Shown here one piece after another: positions 27,623 to 36,294 of a stretch of DNA of 64,000 nt. Source of the DNA: Hyphomicrobium sp. (lineage in GTDB: Bacteria; Pseudomonadota; Alphaproteobacteria; Rhizobiales; Hyphomicrobiaceae); NCBI GenBank assembly GCA_016793445.1, contig JAEUME010000001.1, positions 186,001-250,000 of the forward strand, written 5' to 3'. Below the pieces are notes generated by a model, which was given only the letters and a program-made list of their open reading frames with translations, was not told the origin of the DNA and did no database searches. Made by a program: the position numbers and the translations under genes. How positions within the stretch are numbered: position 1 is the stretch's first letter; every line of letters begins with the position of its first letter.

Positions 27623-28684
27623 TTGGTAATGTCGGCCGCGGGAGGTCCTTCCCGGACCGGCGGAAAGGCCGAACCGGTGAAGCCACAGCGCCCTGCCATC
27701 TCAAAGCCGGACATTGCCGCCCCATTGTGGTATGCGGCCCTCCCTAGCCTCTTGATTTGGAGCACATTCTGCCTCACCGGAGTTGCCTCCGCAGGTCCGG
27801 CTGGTCCCGCAAGGGCTCTCCCCTTAACTTGGTCTGAGATAACAGCGGCCGCCGTTTTCGGGAACGACGACCGGAAGGATCTGCCGGCCCAAAAGCTCGA
27901 AGCGCTCAGCAGCAAGATCGGCGTCCTCTCGGTGGGAAAGTCGAACTTTTGCACGGCCTTCTGCGTCGCCCCGGACACGATCGCGACGGCCAGTCATTGC
28001 CTGCACGGTACTGCGGAACAAGCCGGACCCGACCTTTCCGAGGTGACGTTCAACGTCGGCGGCGAGTCGCTGCGTCAACGCTCATCATCGCTGGCAGGGG
28101 CGGCGCGTGCCGGGTTTGGCCGCACCATCCGCGCGGGGACCCGTGCGCTGCGCACCCGTCCGCCCATCGCGGCGGAACGCGATTGGGCCATCGCTCGGCT
28201 TTCGAGCCCAGTCTGCACGGCCGGAGGGCTGCCCTTGAGCAGCCTCACGCGCGAGGAGATCGAGGACCGCGCCACCCGCAACGAGATCTATCAGGTTGGC
28301 ATGCATCGGGATGTCTCAGCCACACGGCTTCTCATCGGCGCGCCCTGCGCAATGGCTCGCGGTTTCCCGCAGGCCGATGAAAAAACCATTGCTGCCGACT
28401 TCGCGAACCCTCGCGCCATCCTGTTCCACACCTGCGATACAGGGGTAGGTTCGTCAGGCGGGCCCATGCTGTATGATGGCCCATCGGGCCCCGAAGTCGT
28501 CGGCATCAACGTGGGCACCTACGTCATCTCGCCGCCGGCCGCCAGTCCCAGTTCCGTCACCCACGCAGACGCAAAACCTGCCTCTGAGGCGATTGCCAAC
28601 ACCGCCGTTCTGGTCGAACGGTTCCGCAGAGCCGCCGGCGATTTCGCGTCCGCGGCATCCAAGATCCGTGCGGATGGCCCGTGA
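27623..28684 (+). CDS. Exported trypsin-like serine protease
   Basis: A 353-residue S1-family protease. A hydrophobic export segment lies near residues 33-55. The triad is visible: His in ATASHCLHG (about residue 124), Asp in ERDWAIARL (about 187) and Ser in GSSGGPML (about 279). Paired cysteines flank these sites, so disulfides are likely. It is the only plus-strand gene between 18.9 and 55.8 kb and splits the usual degP/ccmH neighbourhood, which suggests later insertion. Start uncertain; a GTG at 27677 is an alternative. Substrate unknown. Confidence 0.8.
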   Translation: MVMSAAGGPSRTGGKAEPVKPQRPAISKPDIAAPLWYAALPSLLIWSTFCLTGVASAGPAGPARALPLTWSEITAAAVFGNDDRKDLPAQKLEALSSKIGVLSVGKSNFCTAFCVAPDTIATASHCLHGTAEQAGPDLSEVTFNVGGESLRQRSSSLAGAARAGFGRTIRAGTRALRTRPPIAAERDWAIARLSSPVCTAGGLPLSSLTREEIEDRATRNEIYQVGMHRDVSATRLLIGAPCAMARGFPQADEKTIAADFANPRAILFHTCDTGVGSSGGPMLYDGPSGPEVVGINVGTYVISPPAASPSSVTHADAKPASEAIANTAVLVERFRRAAGDFASAASKIRADGP

Positions 28685-28687
28685 GCA

Positions 28688-28716
28688 CTGGCGGAAAATG
28701 GGAACCGATTTTGCGG
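28688..28716. repeat. Degenerate Hyphomicrobiales intergenic repeat
   Basis: GGCGGAAAATGGGAACCGAT followed by TTTGCGG resembles an eroded, inverted copy of the repeat at 12584-12646. It fills the gap between the convergent protease and ccmH genes. Confidence 0.4.
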
Positions 28717-28717
28717 C

Positions 28718-29227
28718 CTAGGCTTCGTCGCTCTTCAAGAGTTTCTCGAGCCTGGCGCGCTCTTGCGCACTGAGCGGCGCGTCCACCGTTTCCACTTTGG
28801 CGTCCGGCACACGCCCCAAAGCGGAGCGGCGCACCAGCCAGACCGCGCCCATCAGCACGAGAATGGGCGTGAGCCACAACAGCAGCGTTTCAGCATTCAT
28901 CGGCGGCTTCAGCAGAACGAAATCGCCGTAGCGTTCGACGATGTAGTCACGCACCTGCTGATCGGTATCGTTGGCTTTCAGGCGCTCGCGCACGAGAAGG
29001 CGCAAATCGCGCGCCAGGGGCGCGTTACTGTCATCGATGGACTGATTTTGACAGACAAGACAACGCAGCTCCGCCGAAATGCCGCGCGCGCGTGCCTCGA
29101 GCGCCGGGTCGGCCAGGATTTCGTCAGGCTGCACGGCGCGGGAGGGTCCAGCCCCGGCGAGCCCGAGGCCCGCAGCACCCACCAACGCAAACAGCGTCTT
29201 GCGCCATCTCCATTCGGTCATGCTCAT
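28718..29227 (-). CDS. ccmH: Cytochrome c maturation protein CcmH (CycL)
   Basis: A 169-residue exported, membrane-anchored thiol protein. The signal peptide is followed by the redox motif in [10 protein letters not shown] (Cys 56 and 59) and a C-terminal membrane helix (about residues 114-132). It works with CcmF and CcmI to reduce apocytochrome c and attach heme in the periplasm. It overlaps ccmF by 4 bases, and the order ccmI, ccmE, ccmF, ccmH is the rhizobial cycHJKL operon. Confidence 0.95.
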   Translation of the reverse strand: MSMTEWRWRKTLFALVGAAGLGLAGAGPSRAVQPDEILADPALEARARGISAELRCLVCQNQSIDDSNAPLARDLRLLVRERLKANDTDQQVRDYIVERYGDFVLLKPPMNAETLLLWLTPILVLMGAVWLVRRSALGRVPDAKVETVDAPLSAQERARLEKLLKSDEA

Positions 29228-31203
29228 GCGGGGACGGCTCCCTTCTTGGCGCGCCTCACAGGTGCGCCGATGCGCAGTCGCCTATCCGACAGCGATGCGG
29301 CGCCGCCGAGGAACATGATCAGCGCGCCGATCCAGATAAAGCGCACCAATGGATTGAAATAGACGCGCACCGCATAGCCGCCGCCCTCGAGCTGCTGATC
29401 GCCGATCACGATATACAGGTCGCCGCGCCAAGAATTGTGGATGCCAGCTTCTGTCGTCGGCTGCGGGGGCATATCGTAGATACGCTTGGACGGCACGAGC
29501 TCTGTGACCGGAGCGCCATCTCGCGTTACCGTAAAGCTCGCCAACTCCTCGCGATAGTTGGGGCCGCGTCCGCTGGTGGCCTCCTTGAACGACACGACGT
29601 ACCCTGCCGCCTCGACTTTGTCCCCTGGCTTCATCACAAGGACATGCTCCTCGCGATAGGCTGTCGTCGCCACGATGCCCAAGACCATCAGTCCGACGCC
29701 GAAATGGGCCAGCAGCGTGCCATAGGCCGAGCGCGGAAGATTGCGCGCACGCCGCACGATCTCCTCCCGGCCCGCTTCGAAGAACTTGATCCGCAGCAGC
29801 CACTCACCGATGGCGCCCGCGAGCACCCACACGCCGATGGCGATGCCGAAAGGCGCAAGCGAGGCTTTTGCGCCCGAGAGCGCAAAAGCCGCGATGGCCG
29901 CGAGCACGGCAAGAAGGGCCGCAAACCAGAGCCGCTGCATGGCCGCAAAGAGATCGCCGCGCTTCCACGGCAGGATCGGACCCAGCGGCAACGCCAGCAG
30001 CAGCGGCACCATCAACGGCACAAAGGTCATGTTGAAGTACGGCGCACCGACAGAAATCTTGTCGCCCGTAAGGCCTTCGAGCGCGAGCGGGTAGAGCGTT
30101 CCCACGAAGACCGTCGCGGCCGCCGTCACCAGCAGCACGTTATTGAGAACCAGGCTGCCCTCACGGCTGATGGGGGCGAACATGCCGCCCTGGCGCAACT
30201 CCTTGGCGCGCAGCGCGAACATTGCCAAGCCGCCACCGGTGAACAGCATCAGAATGCCCAGAATGAAGACGCCGCGGGCGGGATCGACGGCAAACGCGTG
30301 CACTGACGTCAAGACACCCGAGCGCACGATGAAGGTGCCCATCAGCGACAGCGAAAAGGTGAGGATGGCGAGAAGCACGGTCCAGACCTTGAGGCCTTCA
30401 CGCTTCTCCATCACCAGGGCGGAGTGCAAGAGTGCGGTGCCTGCGAGCCACGGCATGAACGAAGCGTTCTCGACCGGATCCCAGAACCACCAGCCGCCCC
30501 AGCCGAGTTCATAGTAGGCCCACCACGATCCCATCGCGATGCCGATAGTCAGGAACATCCAGGCCGCAAGCGTCCAGGGTCGCACCCAGCGCGCCCAGGC
30601 GGCATCGATGCGCCCCTCGATCAGCGCCGCGATCGCGAATGAGAAGGCGATCGAGAACCCGACGTACCCCGTGTAGAGAAACGGCGGATGAAACGCGAGC
30701 GCGGGATCTTGGAGGATAGGATTCAATCCATTGCCGTCCGCCGGAGCCGGATCGAGGCGCATGAATGGATCGGAGGTCGTCACCAGGAAAAGCAAAAAGG
30801 CCAACGCAATCGAGGCCTGTACCGCGAGCACGTTCGCTTTGAGTGTGGCGGGCAGATTGTTTCCGAACGCTGCCACCGCCGCGCCGAACAGCGCGAGGAT
30901 GAGCACCCACAACAGCATTGAGCCTTCGTGGTTTCCCCACACGCCGGAGATCTTGTAGATCAGCGGCTTTGTCGAATGGGAGTTTGCGGCGACGTTCTGA
31001 ACCGAGAAGTCCGAGACGACGTAGGCGTGGGTCAGCGCGGCAAAAGCAAGAATGAGCAAGAGCAACTGCGCCATGGCAGCCGGTTCCGCGACGCTCATCA
31101 ACCGTCCATCGCGGCGGCGCGCGCCCCATGCCGGCAGTACCATTTGAACGGCCGCTACGACCAGGGCTAACACCAGAGCGAAGTGTCCAAGCTCTACGAC
31201 CAT
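29224..31203 (-). CDS. ccmF: Heme lyase CcmF (CycK)
   Basis: A 659-residue inner-membrane protein with about 15 membrane helices. The tryptophan-rich heme-handling loop is present ([18 protein letters not shown], about residue 232-250) with surrounding conserved histidines. It takes heme from CcmE and attaches it to apocytochrome c together with CcmH and CcmI. It starts 29 bases after ccmE and overlaps ccmH by 4 bases. Confidence 0.96.
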   Translation of the reverse strand: MVVELGHFALVLALVVAAVQMVLPAWGARRRDGRLMSVAEPAAMAQLLLLILAFAALTHAYVVSDFSVQNVAANSHSTKPLIYKISGVWGNHEGSMLLWVLILALFGAAVAAFGNNLPATLKANVLAVQASIALAFLLFLVTTSDPFMRLDPAPADGNGLNPILQDPALAFHPPFLYTGYVGFSIAFSFAIAALIEGRIDAAWARWVRPWTLAAWMFLTIGIAMGSWWAYYELGWGGWWFWDPVENASFMPWLAGTALLHSALVMEKREGLKVWTVLLAILTFSLSLMGTFIVRSGVLTSVHAFAVDPARGVFILGILMLFTGGGLAMFALRAKELRQGGMFAPISREGSLVLNNVLLVTAAATVFVGTLYPLALEGLTGDKISVGAPYFNMTFVPLMVPLLLALPLGPILPWKRGDLFAAMQRLWFAALLAVLAAIAAFALSGAKASLAPFGIAIGVWVLAGAIGEWLLRIKFFEAGREEIVRRARNLPRSAYGTLLAHFGVGLMVLGIVATTAYREEHVLVMKPGDKVEAAGYVVSFKEATSGRGPNYREELASFTVTRDGAPVTELVPSKRIYDMPPQPTTEAGIHNSWRGDLYIVIGDQQLEGGGYAVRVYFNPLVRFIWIGALIMFLGGAASLSDRRLRIGAPVRRAKKGAVPA

Positions 31204-31232
31204 TGCGGCATCTCTCAGTTCAACTGTGGTCC

Positions 31233-31694
31233 TTAGTTCTGAGCGGAAGGGTGGGTAGCGCCTTCGCCCAGCTTGACGCCTTTTGCTTTCAAGGAGTCTG
31301 CGACCTCCTTGGGCATGTAATTCTCGTCATGCTTGGCGAGCACGCTGTCGGCCTTGAACAGACCATTATCATCCAGCGCGCCTTCTGCCACAACGCCCTG
31401 GCCCTCGCGGAAAAGATCAGGCAGTACGCCCGAATACGTCACCGGAATGTCTTTGAGGGTATCGGTCACGGTGAACGTGACGTGCGTGCCCTCGCCGCGC
31501 TTTACCGAGCCGTTGCCCACGAGGCCACCCAGCCGGATACGCTGGCCCGGCTTCACATGATTTTCCGACAGATCGCTCGGCGTATGAAAGAAGACGACGG
31601 AATCCTTCAGCGCAAACATGACGAGGATCGCGGCCGCGCTCAGAATGGCGACGCCAGACCCGATAATGATGCCTCGCCGCTGCTTGCGTGTCAT
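31233..31694 (-). CDS. ccmE: Heme chaperone CcmE (CycJ)
   Basis: A 153-residue periplasmic protein held by an N-terminal membrane helix (about residues 8-27). The heme-binding histidine is in [10 protein letters not shown] (His 122, with Tyr 126), the HxxxY form. It carries heme from the exporter to CcmF. It lies between ccmI and ccmF in a tight operon. Confidence 0.95.
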   Translation of the reverse strand: MTRKQRRGIIIGSGVAILSAAAILVMFALKDSVVFFHTPSDLSENHVKPGQRIRLGGLVGNGSVKRGEGTHVTFTVTDTLKDIPVTYSGVLPDLFREGQGVVAEGALDDNGLFKADSVLAKHDENYMPKEVADSLKAKGVKLGEGATHPSAQN

Positions 31695-31801
31695 GCCGTC
31701 ACCTCATCCTTCGCCTCTCGCGCATCGACGGCCAGCCTCCCGGCGATGCTGAACCATACACCGGCCCGGCATCCGGACCGGTCAAACTTACGGGAGCAGG
31801 C

Positions 31802-32959
31802 TTAAGAGCCGATCCCCAAGGATTTGGCGAGACCATCGATGGCTTCTAGGGCCTCGCCGTTTCCGGCAAACTGCTTGCGTGCGTCGGAAAGAGCCGTGGT
31901 GGCCTCTGCATCGCGCTGAAGCACTTTGAGAGCACGTATCAGCTTCAACCAACCTTCCAGGTCGTTGCCATTCGTCTTGAGCCTATCGGCCAATCCCGCC
32001 ACCATTTGATCGATCATGGCGCGCTGCTCTGCCGGGAGAGCCGCAATCGAGCCTGGCGCATTTCCTGGCGGGCTTCCGGCATCGGGCGCAGGCGGCGGCG
32101 TTGTTCCACCGGCATCCGATTTGCCAGCGGCCTGCGCTTCCAATTGCGCAAGCCTCGCGGTCACCGGCTCACGCCAAGGCACATCCTTCTCAGCCTTGGC
32201 AAGCAACGCCTTGTAGTCGGCAATGGCACCAGTCACGTCGCCGTCCTGCTCCTTTGCGAGGCTGAGCCAAAGCTGCAGTTCCAAACGATCGGGCGCGAGC
32301 GCCTTGGCGCGTTCGAGTGCGGCGCGCGCCCGTTTCGAGACAACGCCGTTCGCGCCGCGAATGTCTGCAACCGCCAACCCTTCGAGCCGCCGTGGCGTCT
32401 CGCCCAGAATACGAATAGCGTTCGAATAGGCCTCGATCGCATCCTCAAAGCGCCCTTGCGAAGCATAGACCGGGGCAATGACATCCCAACCTCTTCCGTC
32501 GCCGGGGACCTCGCGCAGCCGCGCTTCCACTTTGGCAATGAGATCTGCCGGTGTCGCCTTTTCGGGGGCTGTCGCGAGGCGCTCAGCCAATGGCGCATCC
32601 CGCAACCCCGGATTTCCATACGCAAGATAGAGAGCCAGAGAAAGAAACGGCACAGTCAAAGTCGCCACCACGAACGCCAAAGTGGGGCGTCCGGTCTGCG
32701 CCGGCTTATCCCGCGCCGGCGCATCGCCGTCCGGCAATCGGATCAGCCTTCGCGCAACCTCCGCCCTGGCAGCCTCAGCTTCGGCGGGGCTCAGCTGGCC
32801 GCGCGCGACATCGGCATCGATTTCGGCGAGTTGGTCTTTATAGACGGCAATGTCCGCTGCGCTAGCGGGCGTCGCAGGAGGGGCGGCGCGCATGAGAGGC
32901 CGCGTGACCCAAAAAGTCACCAGCGAGACAAGTGCGGCCACCAGTATCCAGAAGATCAT
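31802..32959 (-). CDS. ccmI: Cytochrome c maturation protein CcmI (CycH)
   Basis: About 385 residues. Two N-terminal membrane segments (MIFWILVAALVSLVTFW and, after a cytoplasmic loop, LAFVVATLTVPFLSLALYLAY) are followed by TPR-like helical repeats in the periplasm, which hold the apocytochrome for CcmF/CcmH. Start at 32959 (MIFWIL) fits the family; an upstream ATG at 32992 is in frame. It is the first gene of the ccm operon. Confidence 0.93.
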   Translation of the reverse strand: MIFWILVAALVSLVTFWVTRPLMRAAPPATPASAADIAVYKDQLAEIDADVARGQLSPAEAEAARAEVARRLIRLPDGDAPARDKPAQTGRPTLAFVVATLTVPFLSLALYLAYGNPGLRDAPLAERLATAPEKATPADLIAKVEARLREVPGDGRGWDVIAPVYASQGRFEDAIEAYSNAIRILGETPRRLEGLAVADIRGANGVVSKRARAALERAKALAPDRLELQLWLSLAKEQDGDVTGAIADYKALLAKAEKDVPWREPVTARLAQLEAQAAGKSDAGGTTPPPAPDAGSPPGNAPGSIAALPAEQRAMIDQMVAGLADRLKTNGNDLEGWLKLIRALKVLQRDAEATTALSDARKQFAGNGEALEAIDGLAKSLGIGS

Positions 32960-33109
32960 CCGCGCAATCCCAATCGGCTCGGATGATGGCAATAGGCACC
33001 GGCCCCCCGAAGCGCAAGGGATGCGGCCCCAAGAAGGCTCTTCTGTCGCGGATTTTTATCACGCCCGCGAGCGCCGCGAGGTTGCTCAGGGAGCCTTCCG
33101 GCTAAAGTA

Positions 33110-33580
33110 TTAGCCGACGTTCTGCCAAGTGCCGTCAGGATTGCGGCATGCAGTGCCCCGCATCTGCTGCGGACGGCCGCTGATGTAAACGGTATGGGTG
33201 TAATCGCGGCAGTCCTCTTCGCCCCGTTTGTAAGGCTTGCTGGGCACGACCTCCCCATAACGGCCATTGTCGGGATTTTTCCACTTGCGCGGAACGCCGG
33301 AATTCCCGCGCTCGAGCGCTTCATATTCGGCTTCCTGCGCCAGTTCGCGATCGCGCTGATCCATGTTGCGGCCGATTTCGCTTCCGATGATGCCACCGAC
33401 CACGGCGCCAGCCACAGTCGCCAGCACGTTGCCGCGGCCCTTGCCGATCTGGTTGCCGACGATGCCGCCGGCCACGCCACCAAGCACAAGGCCCGTATCG
33501 GATTTGTCGGGTCCGTTGGGGCCGCAACCCGCCAGCGCAGCAGCCAGCGCGGCCAGCAATGCAAAGCGCGTTATGCGCAT
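33110..33580 (-). CDS. 17 kDa-type surface lipoprotein with glycine-zipper motif
   Basis: A 156-residue lipoprotein with lipobox LAGCGPNG, then a glycine-zipper membrane segment (GGVAGGIVGNQIGKG, GAVVGGIIGSEIGRN, about residues 34-72) and a C-terminal soluble domain with two cysteines (EEDCRDY, GTACRNPDG). This matches the 17 kDa surface antigen family, which sits in the outer membrane. It lies between ccmI and feuQ. Precise role unknown. Confidence 0.88.
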   Translation of the reverse strand: MRITRFALLAALAAALAGCGPNGPDKSDTGLVLGGVAGGIVGNQIGKGRGNVLATVAGAVVGGIIGSEIGRNMDQRDRELAQEAEYEALERGNSGVPRKWKNPDNGRYGEVVPSKPYKRGEEDCRDYTHTVYISGRPQQMRGTACRNPDGTWQNVG

Positions 33581-33784
33581 GACCTACCTCGTGATAATCC
33601 CTGCTGACGAGAGACCCGGCTTTAGTGCCCGTCCCCCATGCATGATCCCTGACCCAGCTAGCCGCAGATTGTGCACGCGGCAAGGCGGAATCACCTTGCG
33701 ATTCGGGCGTTTGTGGGGAAAGGGCGTTTGTGTCGCCTGTGCGCACCACGCGGCGGCGTTAGAAACGGGTTGAAAATCAAGCCG

Positions 33785-35170
33785 TCAGGCGGCCGGGAGG
33801 TCTAGTGTGACGAGCAGGCCGCCATGCGGCGACGCATCAAGCCGCATTCCGCCACGGTAGGACGTTGCAAGGTCGCCGACGATCGATAGACCAAGCCCGG
33901 TACCCGGCTTCGTCTCGTCGAGCCGCAGGCCGCGTTTGCCGATCTTTGCGCGCTCTTGGGGCGTGAGCCCGCGTCCGTCGTCCTCGACCCGGATCGCCAG
34001 CCTCTTCATAGCCTGCGCCCCCTGGCTTGCAGGCGTGACGGTCACCGTCAGAAATACGCGCTTGCGGCACCACTTGCAGGCATTGTCGAGCAGATTACCG
34101 AGCATTTCCTCAAGGTCGTGCTTCTCACCTTGGAATTTCGCACCTTGCCCGACATTCATGGAGATCGTGATCCCCTTGTCGCGATTGATGCGTTCGAGCG
34201 CGCGCACGAGAGGCTCGGCCGTCGGCTCGACGGGCGTCACGCGTCCCAAGGTTCCTGCGCTCGCCGCCATGCGCGCGCGATCGAGATAATGGGATACCTG
34301 CTCGCGCATGATCGCTGCCTGCTCGGCAACTTTCGACGCGAAGGTGCTTTTGTCCTCGCGCGCCTCGTTGGTGATCACGGCGAGCGGCGTCTTCAAGGCG
34401 TGCGCCAGATTGCCCACCTGAGTGCGGGCGCGCTCTACCACATCCATGTTGGACTGGATGAGCGCATTGAGCTCGCTTTGCAGAGGCTCGATTTCAGCAG
34501 GCAACCGGCCTGCGAGCTTGCGCGCATCGCCCGAGCGGATGAGCGCCAGTCCCTTCTCTATGCGCCGCAGCGGCAACAGACCAAAACGCACCTGAACGAA
34601 CGTGACGCCGAGAAGACCAAGCCCCACCAGAGCCAACGCCGTCGTCAGCCGATTGCGGAACTTGGCGACCGTCATGTCAAGCCAGTCGAGTGGACCTGCT
34701 ACGATAATCGAGTACTTCGTCTTCTCGGGATCGTGGCCCGGCGAATCGATTACTTCCAGCGTGCGGATCGACTGTCCGCCGGGCCCAGGCACGTTCGACC
34801 AGCGCGTGCCCGTATCGTCGGTTGGAAATTTCTTCTGATATGGCGACGGCAGCGTCTCGCTGGCCAGCGATGGCGACACGAGACGGCGGCCTGGAGCCCC
34901 GTCGATGGGCTGGATCTGCCAGTACCAGCCCGAGTGCGTCACCTCAAACAGCGGCTCATATTGATTGTTGGGACGAACCGGCTCGTTACCGAGCGTATTC
35001 ATGCTGTCGAGCGTGAGCACCGTCAGCAGCTTTTTGAGTTGGATATCGAACGACGTCTGCACATCGTTGCGGTAGAGATGATAGATGAGGTACCCCGCCA
35101 GCGGCAGCACCAGCAACGTCCAGGCGATCGACGTTGCGAAAAGCCGGAAAGCAAGCGAGTTACGCCTCAT
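33785..35170 (-). CDS. feuQ: FeuQ/PhoQ-like sensor histidine kinase
   Basis: A 461-residue inner-membrane kinase with two membrane helices (about residues 8-30 and 176-198) around a periplasmic domain. The cytoplasmic part has the H-box NLAHALKTPLAVI, N-box NLLDNACKW, G1 VEDDGRGL and G2 GTGLGLSIV. It pairs with the regulator at 35160 (11-base overlap). The regulator closely resembles FeuP of rhizobia, so this is called FeuQ. In Sinorhizobium FeuQ activates FeuP to control cyclic glucan export and is restrained by the small periplasmic protein FeuN. Confidence 0.85.
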   Translation of the reverse strand: MRRNSLAFRLFATSIAWTLLVLPLAGYLIYHLYRNDVQTSFDIQLKKLLTVLTLDSMNTLGNEPVRPNNQYEPLFEVTHSGWYWQIQPIDGAPGRRLVSPSLASETLPSPYQKKFPTDDTGTRWSNVPGPGGQSIRTLEVIDSPGHDPEKTKYSIIVAGPLDWLDMTVAKFRNRLTTALALVGLGLLGVTFVQVRFGLLPLRRIEKGLALIRSGDARKLAGRLPAEIEPLQSELNALIQSNMDVVERARTQVGNLAHALKTPLAVITNEAREDKSTFASKVAEQAAIMREQVSHYLDRARMAASAGTLGRVTPVEPTAEPLVRALERINRDKGITISMNVGQGAKFQGEKHDLEEMLGNLLDNACKWCRKRVFLTVTVTPASQGAQAMKRLAIRVEDDGRGLTPQERAKIGKRGLRLDETKPGTGLGLSIVGDLATSYRGGMRLDASPHGGLLVTLDLPAA

Positions 35171-35831
35171 CGCCGTCCTGGCTCAGCCGGTAGCCCAGGC
35201 CCCGAACGGTTTGAATGATATCGCCGGGGATCTTCTTGCGCAGCCGGCCGATGAATACCTCGATGGTGTTGCTGTCGCGATCGAAGTCCTGGTCATAGAG
35301 ATGCTCGACCAGTTCCGTGCGCGACACGACGCGGCCGTTGTGGTGCATGAGATAGGCAAGCAGCCGGAATTCATGCGACGTCAGCTTCACCTGCTGGCCG
35401 TCGAAGGTGACACGCGCAGACTTGGTGTCGAGCCGCAGCGGCCCGCATTCGATCTCGGATTTCGCGTGGCCGGAAGCACGGCGCACCTGGGCGCGAACGC
35501 GCGCCAGCAGCTCCTCCATGTGAAACGGCTTGGCGAGATAGTCGTCAGCGCCTGCATCCATGCCGGTGACCTTGTCGCTCCAGCGGTCGCGCGCGGTCAG
35601 GATGATGACCGGCATGTTACGGTCCGAGCGCCGCCATTGTTCGAGGATGGAAATGCCGTCCATCTTCGGCAGCCCGATATCGAGGATGACGACGTCATAG
35701 GGTTCGGTATCGCCCAGGAAGTATCCTTCCTCGCCATCGAACGCCGTATCGACGGCGAAACCGGCGTCGCCCATGGCGGTCACGAGCTGCCGGTTCAGAT
35801 CCTTGTCATCCTCGACGACGAGTGCGCGCAC
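35160..35831 (-). CDS. feuP: FeuP-like OmpR-type response regulator
   Basis: A 223-residue receiver plus winged-helix regulator. The phosphoacceptor is Asp51 in VVILDIGLPKMDG, and the C-terminal domain reads LTSHEFRLLAYLMHH, VSRTELVEHLYDQDFDRDSN and QTVRGLGYRL. These stretches are very close to what I know of rhizobial FeuP. It overlaps feuQ by 11 bases. Target genes are not in the window. Confidence 0.9.
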   Translation of the reverse strand: MRALVVEDDKDLNRQLVTAMGDAGFAVDTAFDGEEGYFLGDTEPYDVVILDIGLPKMDGISILEQWRRSDRNMPVIILTARDRWSDKVTGMDAGADDYLAKPFHMEELLARVRAQVRRASGHAKSEIECGPLRLDTKSARVTFDGQQVKLTSHEFRLLAYLMHHNGRVVSRTELVEHLYDQDFDRDSNTIEVFIGRLRKKIPGDIIQTVRGLGYRLSQDGDEA

Positions 35832-35900
35832 GGTTCATAGCCCATTGCTGTTGACGTTTCGGCGTACCTTATAAGGGCACTCCCATGGAAATTTCCAGGG

Positions 35901-36239
35901 TCACTTGCCAGACTCGGAACCCGCGCTTGCTTCCACGACCACGTTTTTCAGCAACCCGGAGGGATCGCGCACCACGAGGCGGTAGACGTAGCGGGTCCCG
36001 GCCTGGCAAAGCGTGGCTTGGACGATCTTGCCGGTAACGCCATTGCGCCCCTCACGCGCCACTTGCTCAACCGTGCGCAAGCCCTGCTCGCGCACGATGG
36101 TTCCAGCTGCGCCCCAATCGGGGACGCAGCCATCATCGGCGTACGAGGGCACCGAAGACAGTGCTGCAGCGGAGAGCGATGCGGCGGCGGTCAAGGCCCA
36201 TATGGCTGGGCCACCCACCCGTTTGAGGACGCGGTTCAT
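35901..36239 (-). CDS. Small exported PepSY-like protein, positional counterpart of FeuN
   Basis: A 112-residue protein with a signal peptide cleaved near SYADDG (about residue 34). The rest includes GKIVQATLCQAGTRYVYRLV followed by RDPSGLLKNVVVEASAG, a pattern resembling PepSY domains. It lies 69 bases upstream of feuP on the same strand. In Sinorhizobium meliloti the gene at this place encodes FeuN, a small periplasmic inhibitor of FeuQ. That this is FeuN is inferred from position, size and export. Confidence 0.7.
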   Translation of the reverse strand: MNRVLKRVGGPAIWALTAAASLSAAALSSVPSYADDGCVPDWGAAGTIVREQGLRTVEQVAREGRNGVTGKIVQATLCQAGTRYVYRLVVRDPSGLLKNVVVEASAGSESGK

Positions 36240-36294
36240 GTCTCCATGATAAGCTGCGCGCCGCTGAACCCCGCATGAACAGTTGCGATCCCCA

